A DNA stretch of 64,000 nucleotides from Smittia aterrima. Taxonomy: Eukaryota; Arthropoda; Insecta; Diptera; Chironomidae. Location of the stretch: NCBI GenBank assembly GCA_033063855.1, contig CP093830.1:1488854-1552853 (forward strand), in the 5' to 3' direction. Under the pieces are notes generated by a model, which was not told the origin of the DNA, did no database searches, and was given only the letters and a program-made list of their open reading frames with translations. Shown here piece after piece: positions 53,721 to 64,000 of this stretch. How positions within the stretch are numbered: position 1 is the first letter of the stretch; each line of letters starts with the position of its first letter. The position numbers and the translations under genes are program-made.

Positions 53721-56700
53721 GTAGAAACCGCTGGGCAGATTAATTTCTCTCTATCGCTTTTCTATTTGCTCATAAGTCCTTGATGATCCGAGCTTATCAC
53801 TCTCCTAGAGTGATTATCGATATTCATGTATCGTTGAGATGAACTAATTTATTCCATATGTTCCATTTACATGTTTTATCCATAATTCTTATGTAAGTAC
53901 GAGAAAAGTGCGAGTCGTTTATGATTGATGTGCCTCTCAGCAAACACTTGTCATATGTATTGAGCACTTGAGCAAGAGTGAAATATCTACATCACATTTA
54001 AATTATTCTCGCTTTTTATCACCACTCGCCACTCTCACTTTGCACAGCTTCGATCCTTTGCTGACATTTGCATATTTATTGATCGCATTTGACTTGATTC
54101 CTCGCAACAATTAAATTCCATTAGCCACGTCACACTCACTTTATTTTATGTTTTTTAATTCTCGGTTCATTGAACTAATGCAAAATCATTTGAGCGCAAC
54201 GCTTCTTTGGTTCTTTCTTCTTTTATTTTTTGGTTAATGCTGACTGCGAATTGAAGAAAGGAAAAAGAGATTTATTTCTATTAAGCACAATTAACCAAAT
54301 TCGGATACGCGTTAAGTTGTAATGGATCGGCAAATCGTAAATCGAGAAAAGTTATTTTCCCTTCATTTTTCTTGTTTAGTGCTTGCGAACTTGTTTTTTT
54401 TTCGCTCAAGAGTTACAAAAACTTTTAATTGATTTTCACCCGGAAAGGACGAAAGAAAAAGAAAGCTCCGTGAAATGTTTTCGGCTTCGCTCTTGCGAAA
54501 AAGGGTCGGCAACGACAACATCACATGCTGCTGCTCATTGACACATAAATAAGCTTTGCCCGAACGCCCGCCATCAATCAATAAAATCGCTTTGTCGAAG
54601 GAAATTCATTTCAGTTGAAATTAAACTTCCGGTCGGTGTAGACGACAGACATTGGATTGGTTCCTATGTCACAGCGAGTACTTTGAAAATTGCTAATTAA
54701 ATTTGAAATATTGCAGACGGAAGGAAATCCAATTAACTAATGTCTCTCGTCTCTTCGCCAGTCGCATCAACTATACGATATGAATAATTCGAACAACAAA
54801 ATTGAAAGAGAGATAAGCGACAATCCGAAAAATGATGATGACGATCCTAATAGATTCAGAACTCTATGAGAGTCTCATGACAAAACATTGAAAAAGAATA
54901 ATAAAAACATTTTTCATCCTATTCGTGGCGTCGAATGAGGGTTAACCAAGAGACACTTCGAATAGAAATCGATGGTATTCATCAATTTGAATTCCAATCC
55001 CATTTGATGTGCTGAATCGATTTATTTCTGGTTTTTCCATTTAAAATAGGATTTCCATCAATTAAACATCAATCGATCCATTGGCAAAAAAAGCAAATCA
55101 TGTAAAAGGGCTTTGCACAACATTAGGCACCGAAATCATATTTCAACGCACTCAGATTTTTTCACACCCGCAAATCAGTTGTTGTGGCGGTAGCAACCAG
55201 CGATAAAAAGAAAGCAGAAAAAAGTTTTTCCAATTTTTCATTTGACAAACATCCATTAATCAATTTAATGACAAAGATTCCTAAATAATCCTCCGTTTGC
55301 TAGGTTTCACTTTTTGTTGTCGTTGCCGGGTGTTTTTGAAAAGCAAAATGGGAAAAAAAGTCCTGAAAACTCTGAAGGAGTGGACGAGAACGTGCCGTAA
55401 CTTTATCCAGCTTGATCCGTCGACTGTTTTTTTTGTGTTGGAAGTGACTTTACTAATTAAATTTACACACTTGTTTTTATCATCAGTTGGTTGACTTTTA
55501 TTCGGGATCAACGACTCTGCCCGTCTGGTAATTTATTTTGTTCTTGATTGAGCCTGCATTGATTAAAGAGTTTTCCATATTTCGTTTTCAATTATGCAAT
55601 TCTTGAAGCTTTAATTATTTGTGCTATTTAAATAAAGTTATTCACTCTTCAGTCTTCAATAAACTTCAAAAACTTCACTTCTTTGACAATGAATAAACTT
55701 TGAATTTGACAAATCTATTTTCCATCCATTTAACAATTTTTAAATCGGGGATTAATTGAAACAAATGACCGTCCGTATGAAGTGTCTCTCAACAACTAAA
55801 CGAGACTACGACGACTTTCAAACGATTCACTCATCTTCGCTTTTTTGGAATCACAATCGATATGTCGCATGCGCTTTACGAGTGTAGCGAAGGAAGCTTT
55901 TCCGAAGTTGTCAGGCCCGCTATCGTCCTCGTCTTCGTTTTGTGGGAGAATGTTTATGAATGAAAAATTTATTTACACTCGTAAATCTCTGATAATGGGA
56001 AAATATTATTTGCGAAACTATTGTTTCCACGCCATGTCAGCGAAGAAAGCACAAGTCGAGAATATAAATACAAAAAGATTACACAGTTCTTGTTGGTTTA
56101 TTGGCTTAAGTATGATTCGCGATATGAATAAGACGATGATTAAGTTGTAAAATTGTTTTCTTCAGAAATTGTAGATTTTTCCTTTCAATGATTGCAAATT
56201 CCTTGGAGTTGTTCTAGAAAGTCGAAAGTCAAAGCCTTGTTTGAGTATTTCTTGTTGAACTTGAAGGCGATCATAAATTTTATGGTTTTATGAAGCTGCG
56301 TGGGATGTCGAATCGCATACAAGCTTCATGATAAATTGTCCCAATATTTCATCATCCATCCGTGCGATGAGAATAAATTTTATGTTTATGTTTTATTATG
56401 TGCCGCTTGGGAGTTTTCCCTTGAACGACGCTTGATCGCTTCTCGTCTATAAACAGCTTAATATTTAATATTCTCTAGGAATAAAAAGAAAAGTCATCGC
56501 GTTTGTTATTTAATTTGATCGCAACGATGATTTATCAGAACCGAGTTAGAGATTAATGTGAATAAATCAAGCTGAATTGCTTAGCAAAATCGACATTTTC
56601 TCGCACAACTTTGAATGTGGTTCAATCGATTTAAATTTTTGTTGTTTCGACATGAGCGACGTCAAGCTTTCAGCAGCACGAAAATATTTGCTGCAATTCC

Positions 56701-57630
56701 TTCCGGTATTTGTTTTGCTGTTGGATCGGACAAGTCGCTATGAATTCATTAAACGTTGAGCGAATGCAAATTCTCAAAGGCAAAGCAAATTGTTTGTTTG
56801 CCCTAAAACTTGCTCGTTGAGATGATTAGCAAAATATTTCTAAAGGCAAAGTCATTCGGGGCGAAGAGAAAAATCCTCGCAAGAGAGAAAGAAGGAAACT
56901 TTCGCCATTATTAATCAACTAATCCAACACACAAAACAATAACAACAAAGCACAAAGCAATAAAATTTACTTTATTAGATCATCATTGCTTCCTCTGCGA
57001 GCGAGGAAACTTCTAATTAATCGCCTTCAAGTTTAATGTAGTCGTGATATTTCCTTCAAACTCGAGGATGAAAGGGAAATTTTTTGATTGGCGCTCAAAT
57101 TGTAATTAATGTTTAGCAAAAAACTGAGGGAAAGTCTTCTTCCTGCTTCAATAATCACAGTAATTTGCCTCGAATACTAATTAAGGACTTGAAAAGGTCA
57201 GCACTCGCTGAAAGCTTTTTCCGGAAAAAGCTCTTCAAACTGATTAAAATAAACTTTTAATTGTGGAGCTTAATCGAGTGTTGAAAAGAATTCAATTAGA
57301 CAAGTAGTTTGAGTAATCCCTTCCACCGCTCTCCAAAGAAATTCGCTCAAATTGTTTCAACGAAGAACTTGATAGCTTCTTCCATCTCATCTTTCAAGGT
57401 TGCAGCAAAAATTCAATGAACGAAGATTCTCGATTCTCATTTAATGAACAAGCGCAGCTTTCAAATTTAATTCATGTTGGAGCAATGTAAACAAGAAGAG
57501 ATCAATTACTTACTGCCACTCTAAATTATTATGACGACACGCCCTTAATGTTTCCATTAATCATTTGATAAATTAATTATGTGCACTCACCTTCAATCAC
57601 ACAAAAGCGAGCAGGTCAAACTTTTACGAG
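53721..57630. other. Intergenic stretch between the dpr and gustatory receptor genes
   Basis: About 3.9 kb that should hold the dpr 5' UTR and promoter (left part, minus strand) and the receptor promoter (right part, plus strand). No open frame here is convincing. No TATA or initiator could be assigned with confidence. Confidence 0.55.
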
Positions 57631-58992
57631 ATGTCGTTGGGAAAGGATCGCAATAACTTTGTTGTGAAGTCGATGAAAAAGGATCAAAATATTTTCACAG
57701 TGATTTTTCCTTTTCTTTTTGTCTTAAAGCTTCTCGGAATGTTTCCCGTTTCGTTTGACGGTCCACCGAGCCTTGGTGTATTCAAGAGCAATTTGTACGA
57801 TAAGTTATTTGCTTTGCTTGGTTTTGTCGTCATGATTATCGTCACAGCATATCAATTTTCTCAACCGATTGAGAACTTCAATAGAATGACGCTTCCAGTA
57901 AACGGATGGAAAATGAGGTGAGAACAATTTCCGAATCAATCAGATTACAAAGTTTAATTGGATTTCAGCTTGTCAGTTATTATGACCAACATCACGATTG
58001 CATTTGTTTATCAATATTTCAAGAGCAATGACATCATCAAACTTCTCCACATGCTCAATGAGTTCGACACGAAAGCAAAATCTCTCGAAGTCAAAATGAA
58101 CATGCAAAGTAGTCCACGGACGATTGTGACTATAATCTCAATAATTGCTTTTAGCGTTTCTATCGTTGCTGGAGGAACTGCTTGGATGTTCTGGGGACAC
58201 TGGGGAGATTTTGCAATGCCTTTGAGTTACGGTTATGCTCTCATCTATTTGAGTTTGCTAATATTGCAATTTTCGTTTGCATCGCTCGCTATTAAGATAC
58301 GATTCTGTTTGCTAAATGACAACTTGAGATTTACGTTTCAAAATTCATCGATAAAATCCCATTCGACGATAAACATTCAAGCCATCGGATACACGGAAAA
58401 TTTGCCTAACATCATTACGGCGCTTTACAGCAATTTGTGTGACGGAATCGATTTGGTAAATGATTCATTCACGCTCCAGCTCATCCCATTTATGGTTTAT
58501 TATCTGATGGCGAATCTGTTTGCGGTCTTTAGCATCATTCGTGAAACATTTTATCGAACTCCTCTAACACTTTTCAACTTTACGAATAACTTTTGTTGGG
58601 TGATCCTTCACACGAGCATTCTCTCGATTGCATTATCTGCGGGATATCAGACAACGCATTGCGCCTTGAACGCACCAAAACTCATGAGCAATATCATCAG
58701 AAGCAATCAATGGAGAGGACAGAAATGCGTTCAAAAAGTTTTCAAATCATTTCTCATCGAAATTCAATATCGCAACTTCTTCTTCGAGAACGTGTTTTTC
58801 CGCATCGATTGGAAGCTTTTGTTTGGTGTAAGTTCAATCGGACAGCATCGTTGTTGATGAAGAACTTTTATAATTGACTTCGTTAATTCGTAGATGATTT
58901 CAACGATCACAACTTTTCTTGTTATAACTTGCCAATTCGATGCAGGGATGAGCGAGTCTTCACTGAGAAACTCAACTCTCTCGATTAATTAA
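57631..58992 (+). CDS. Gustatory receptor (insect Gr/7tm_7 family), complete
   Basis: Three exons, 57631-57917, 57969-58827 and 58894-58992, with introns of 51 and 66 bases and consistent phase, encode 414 residues, a normal length for this family. Insect gustatory receptors are seven-pass ligand-gated cation channels with a cytosolic N-terminus, in taste and other sensory neurons. Seen: several long hydrophobic segments (for example 21-40, 58-74, then the stretches beginning VTIISIIAF, YALIYLSLL, FMVYYLMANL and NFCWVILHTS); the conserved cytoplasmic block leading into FFRIDWKLLFG; and the closing signature T389-F-LVITC-Q396-F397, a TYhhhhhQF match with Phe for Tyr, encoded by the last small exon as is usual. 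FKSNLYDKLF and LNDNLR are other family-like pieces. The ligand class is unknown; it is not obviously a CO2 or classical sugar receptor. An ortholog name is not assigned. Confidence 0.92.
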
Positions 58993-59036
58993 ACTGATAG
59001 AGAAGTCAACTCGCAACCGATAGCTGTTTGGACAAG

Positions 59037-59042
59037 ATTAAA
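59037..59042 (+). terminator. Possible polyadenylation signal of the gustatory receptor gene
   Basis: ATTAAA, the commonest variant signal, 45 bases after the TAA stop. A second ATTAAA follows at about 59082. Support is positional only. Confidence 0.25.
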
Positions 59043-61988
59043 AGAATTGAAGAAAAAAGAGAGAAGAAAAGTTTTGTGGGATTAAATCGTCGCTGGTTGC
59101 ATCGAAGATAAAAAGAATCCACAAATCCCTATCAATCCGCTTACTCGACCATTAAAAACGAATCACAGAACTATTTAAAGTCATGAAAGGAAATGTTACA
59201 AAAACAAAACTTTCAGTTTAGAGAAAGCTTTCGCTATCATAATGTGACAAGGCTCCTAAACGTTCTGTCGGAGAAGTTATCCTTACGACCGTAATATTTT
59301 GCTTACAGTACGACCAACAGCGCATTTATCTGTAACTGAAACATACAAAAACTGCGTCACGTCTCAAAAAATCTTGTGGTCGCTTCAAGGAATCGTTTAA
59401 TCTTCCAGAAAATTAAACATTCATCCCTGAACCTTCACTGGTTTCAAGATAAGACGTTGAAGTAAAAGACCTTTTGATGCCGTGACATTAATCATCGACG
59501 TTCCCCCCGAAAGCAAAAGCTAGCAACTAAAGCAATTCAACCGGAATTGCTATTTTTGTCTCCCTCCGTCCCTTCCATATTTCATAAGCCAAATGAACTG
59601 GTTCGTCCTTTGCAAGCAAGATTGAAAATTTGCTCAAAAAAAATGAAAAGTTTTTTTGTTCCTCACTCATCTGAAAGCTCTCACTGTTTAAATCCTCATG
59701 AAAAAAACAAGCAAAATTTCAATTCAAAAAATCTTTCCAAAACGAAACGAGATTTTAGTTGTAGCAGATCTCACAAATGGAAACTCTCTTCTGATTTTCA
59801 GGAAAGAAGCTTAAAGCAGATTCAAAGCGAACAAGCGATGTAAAAAAAATGTCAAATATCTAGCAACGAAGCTTTCCATGTCAGTGAAAGAAAAGTCAAA
59901 GCATCGCATGCATTCACATCGTATCACACTCGTAAGCCCTAAAGATGTTTCCTGGAATACGAGTTTAGGAATAAATAATCCATTTCTTCTGAACAATGCA
60001 CAACAGCAAAAGTAATTTGATTTTGCATTTCCCAAACATGACGAACGACAGCAAATTCATTGAATTGTTATCCGCTCAGAGCGGTTCCATGAAATTTTTA
60101 ATACCATTCGTCCAGAGAATGAAACTTAATTACCCGATCAAAGGTGTTATTTGATGTTCATTAAAATATATGTTCCTTCTCTTTGTAATGGTAATCAGCG
60201 CCCTTAGATTAAAAGACCATTTGATTACGCTGGGGACACATTTCAACTAACGAAATAAAACACTTTTCCATTAGCTTCAGTGTTCCGCCCTTTGACAGGA
60301 ACAAATTTCAATTCAAACGAATGTAAATGACTCGTTGAAACAAATGGAAATGGACAAAATATTTTTAAATCATAATGAATGCAATAGTTTTAATGTAGAG
60401 AGAACAGACAAAAACGTTTAAACGAATGGATCACTTTATTACATAACTTTTTTTTCAGTTATGCTTAAAGCTTTTGTTTTGTGGAAGTTAAAGTTTTATC
60501 ACAAAATGTGACAACAAATCTTTTGAGTCCTGTTAAGCTATCCCGCTTTTACTGCACTATTGGACGTAATTTACTTTAATAGTTTGAAGGGAGAAAGAAT
60601 TGTGGCCCTTTAGCATTAAGAAATGTAATCATCCTAATTGAATCCGTTGACCTAATTCATGTTTTATCTTGAAAACACATAAATCGCTTGGGGACTGATA
60701 TAAAGTGTCTGGCGAGTGATGTAAGCTGGACTTTTGAACTATATTGAAACGCTTTAGCTTTTCACAGAATTTCAAGCCTGAATGTCGATCTGTGAGAAGA
60801 CAGAGTGTAAACTTAACAAGACTTATAAAGTTTTAATTAAAACATTTTCTTACTTTAGATTTATTCATTAAAATCAAAGCTTTTGGAATTTTATGAAAAG
60901 CTTGAAATGAGAGTGTTTACGCTTTGAATCTTTTGTTTCATGATTATCGTCACCGCACATAACAAAAACACAAAAGCTTCATCAATCCATGAACTCTTGT
61001 CAAATAAAATGACGATTCTGCCATCAAGACTTCATAGTTGAGCGTCATGTTCCAATGTAAGGACGAGAAAAACAAAAGAAGACATAAAGCATATCGCGCG
61101 AAGCAAACAATGCAAAGTTGGCTTTTATCGCTTCAAGTTGATGGAAAAGAAGCTCAAGAACAGGAAAAATCTCCATGCAGACGACGTTATGCATGATGAT
61201 GATGAGTAATAGAAGCGACAGTAGCTTTTACGAGTCTCTGCGATTATAAAACCAGTGTGTGATAGGATTTTAATGAATGCGAGTTTACAGAAGCTTAGCT
61301 GCTTTCCACAAAACGTCGTGGTGACATCGAGACGCTTTTAAAATATCGCAAACATCATTTTTCATTCAACCACGGCTATTAAAATGTAACTTTCAACAAC
61401 GACAAAGGAATGTTGTCATGCAGAGCAACGTCTCACGCTCCTTTATATCTTGACTCCATCAAAGTGAATAGCGCGAACGAGAGAAGAATTTTCGCAGCTC
61501 TTAAGAGTCATCAATAATGTTTTATCGTTTTCCTCTGAATTCAAAATATCCGACCGGAACTAAAAGAGCATTCAACTTCTCCGTGAAACGATTCGTGTGT
61601 TCTCAAGTAAATAAATTGAAAGCAATGGAAAAGCGTTTTCATGTCTCATAATGCGACATTAATAAGATGTCTCAAAACATGTGGCTCGGTTGATTACACT
61701 TACAAGGAAGAGATGAACTCAATTCAATAAAATGAAATAAATCCACCGTGAATCAATTTGAGGAGATAAATCAAGTACGAGATTTCCATTTCGCTCGCTG
61801 CTTCTCCGCGCTCGATTCAGCACAAAACAATTTTTCTCGTCTCGTTAATTTCGTCGTCTAACCAATGCTCGTTCAAGTGATTATAAGTTTTTAAGCATCT
61901 CTCTAAACAGCGAACGTTGTTCAACATGCACGACAAACTATTTCATTAAACGAAGATTTCGTCTATAAATTTCCAAACAAATCTTTAC

Positions 61989-62252
61989 ATGGAGGGCGAA
62001 GAATCGACTACAGAGCTAAAATTCCACTTGAACGGGTTTCATTATGTATTGTCGCTTGTATTCACTTTATCTCCGCTTCTTCTCGATAGGAAGACCACAA
62101 TGAATCTGTTGTGTTGCTTTTGCTTCTTCTTCGGTGTAATATTAGCTGTCGGTTTGAATTTATGGTCGCTGAGTGTAGAGCGTTGCAAAACTGGAGCAAA
62201 GGAAGAAGAAATGAAAAACATGAAAAGTTTTTCCACGTTGCCATTAAAATAA
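61989..62252 (+). CDS. Hypothetical small membrane protein, 87 residues (weak)
   Basis: Starts at a true ATG (MEGEESTTELK) and has two hydrophobic stretches, about residues 19-32 and 38-59, the second Cys/Phe-rich (NLLCCFCFFFGVILAVG), then a Lys/Glu-rich tail ending TLPLK. A TATAAA-like word lies about 25 bases before the ATG, too close to be its TATA box if the start is right. Open frames overlap it on the other strand, so lack of stops is not strong evidence. No homology recognised; it may be chance. Confidence 0.2.
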   Translation: MEGEESTTELKFHLNGFHYVLSLVFTLSPLLLDRKTTMNLLCCFCFFFGVILAVGLNLWSLSVERCKTGAKEEEMKNMKSFSTLPLK

Positions 62253-64000
62253 ACTTAAATATTTATAAAAATCCTCTCTCGCTCTAATGGATTGTGAAGC
62301 GAGAATGTATCACGGCAGGAGTGAAACTTAAAATAGATTTCACGACTGAGATAAACAACGATTATCCTGCTGGCCCTTAAATGATTCTACTAATCGACGG
62401 AACGCCATAAAAACGCCAATAAAACTCAAATAAAATTCGTTTTTATTTCCTATAAAGACGCTATTATTGAACCTCATGTTAAAATCATGCCTTTTCATCT
62501 GGTCAGAATGGACAGAAAGGATCAGAAGTGTGCCATTTAACGTTATGATTTCTCAACAATTCTCGACTGTCGAGCAGATATCCTGAGCAGCTTGAACAAT
62601 CAATCTCGACATAACACTTTTTGTCGCCCCCACATTGATACATGTACGTGATAATATTTCTAGATTTTGGATCATGTTTCAATTAATCAAGTCGACTTCA
62701 CCTTAAAAAATTTATTATTAAAAAAGTTTGTTGATTGAGTAAACAAGGATTGAAGAACAGAAATCTCTTTAATTAAGAATACTTCAAAATCTATTTGTTA
62801 TGATTTCTTACATTTTCATGTTTTATTTCAATCATGATAGGAATCTCTAACGTTCAGATATGTTGACAGATATCATTGTGAACTCTCAGGTCTCTCTCCA
62901 TGCAGCTGTCGGCAAAAACTAAAAATCCTTTGCACGTGTTTCATCAGTGTTAAGCTTGGATTAGAGAACAAGGAAACTATCATCACATGAGCAGCAGCAG
63001 CAACTCGTTGTTGGTTCTATAAGCAGCAGACTAAGCTTGCTAATATTTCTTTTAAAACATTGTCGAGAACTTTTTTTTCTGAAGTTTGCTTTCAATTTCT
63101 GGAGATTAAGTTTTGTGTTAACTTGAGTGTGATATTTTAAATTAAATTTAGTAACGACAGAAAAACGAAACATAAACGAGATGCTACATGAAATTATCGA
63201 TGCAAATTCCTAATCTCATTCGCGCATGACTTCTCTTGATTAAGATCTTCACATCTTTTGGTTCGTTACCCTTAAAAGTCTCGACTTCAATGACATCAAA
63301 CACCTTGGGGTGGAAATCCTGAGATTATTTGAATCTTATTAACTGCGCGCGACTCATATCACCTCACCAAGGTTTCTTTAAAAGTTCAAAAATCTCAGAC
63401 GCCGCCTGCGAATTTTCGAAATGGCAATCAATCTTCTTAGATCAAAATTCACGCAAAGTTCCCGGCGTCTCGTTGAAGCGATAACTTATCTCAAAACACT
63501 TCGACTCCTTCCGTCGCTTTCAAACAATGAACAAGACAAACAACCAACGTAAATGCTTTTTCACATTTCTATCGCATGTGTTCACTCGTAAATATTGATT
63601 TTTCGTTTTGCTCACCTGCAACACTCACAATCCGGAAAGAGTACAATTAAATTCCAAGCACGTTCCGCAGCATCATCGGGTAACATCAAAAAATCACAAA
63701 TATCACTCGCCTCGAGTCGGTCAAGAGGAAACACGATTCGATTTTACATCGAAAGGCTGGGCGACGTGTAATGATAGTTTGTTGTGATTACACTCCCTCA
63801 AAATCGTCGTAAAGCAGAGTTTTATTGCCTCGTTTGGATTACAACCTTTCGACACATTTCGGGAAATTGTTTGCATCGAAAGCCTGCATGATCGTTAAAC
63901 TCTATCCCATTCAAGCTTACATTAAGTGGAAAGTGTAAATTGTTTGACTGAACGAGATGAATCCTAAAAAACTTCTTTGAATTTCTCAATTCAGTTTTTT

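Larger units (their letters stand above)
58993..64000. other. Right-hand stretch with only weak gene candidates
   Basis: No gene here matches a family I know. Points of interest are a two-hydrophobic-segment open frame (61989-62252, plus), a cysteine-rich open frame (62503-62682, minus) with AATAAA downstream, and exon-like segments at 63184-63686 (minus) bounded by good splice signals but not joinable in one frame. Short ATG (61193) and GCA (62991) trinucleotide runs are present. Confidence 0.45.

Noticed and set aside
1..64000. Transposons, CRISPR arrays, rRNA or tRNA genes
   Set aside because: No transposase or reverse-transcriptase frame, long terminal repeats, regularly spaced repeats or cloverleaf candidates were seen on either strand.

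Overview
The window looks like a piece of an AT-rich insect genome, most likely a fly of the midge/mosquito type. Every gene that can be identified is an arthropod family (a dpr neuronal Ig protein, an insect gustatory receptor, a YGPP-repeat secreted protein). Introns have ordinary GT-AG borders, and most of the small ones are 51-81 bases. The species assignment is inference from gene content only. Coding models were built by hand by joining open frames at splice signals with matching phase.

Layout. 1-8.7 kb: no recognisable gene. 8.73-11.58 kb (minus): a long secreted serine/glycine/proline-rich protein with about fifteen YGPP motifs, probably cuticle or other extracellular matrix. Its first coding exon is not certain. 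11.6-32.5 kb: about 21 kb with no supported gene. 32.53-34.55 kb (plus): a complete six-exon aldo-keto reductase with an intact catalytic tetrad. 34.6-42.8 kb: no supported gene. 42.79-53.72 kb (minus): a complete eight-exon dpr-family gene (closest by memory to dpr8), 293 residues, with two Ig domains and a 6.9-kb first intron. 53.7-57.6 kb: no supported gene. 57.63-58.99 kb (plus): a complete three-exon gustatory receptor, 414 residues, ending in the TFxxxxxQF signature. 59-64 kb: only weak candidates, including a small two-hydrophobic-segment open frame and several exon-like segments near the right edge.

The four genes do not form a pathway. They are unrelated single genes spread over a sparse region: a matrix protein, a metabolic or detoxifying oxidoreductase, a synaptic-specificity adhesion protein and a chemoreceptor.

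No transposon, CRISPR array, tRNA or rRNA was found. The most unusual window-wide signal is a strong excess of the word GAAAAGTTTT (and its complement), with 15 exact copies verified. I did not find a clearly new biological system. The best open questions are the YGPP protein family, this word excess, and the exon-like segments at 61.9-63.7 kb.
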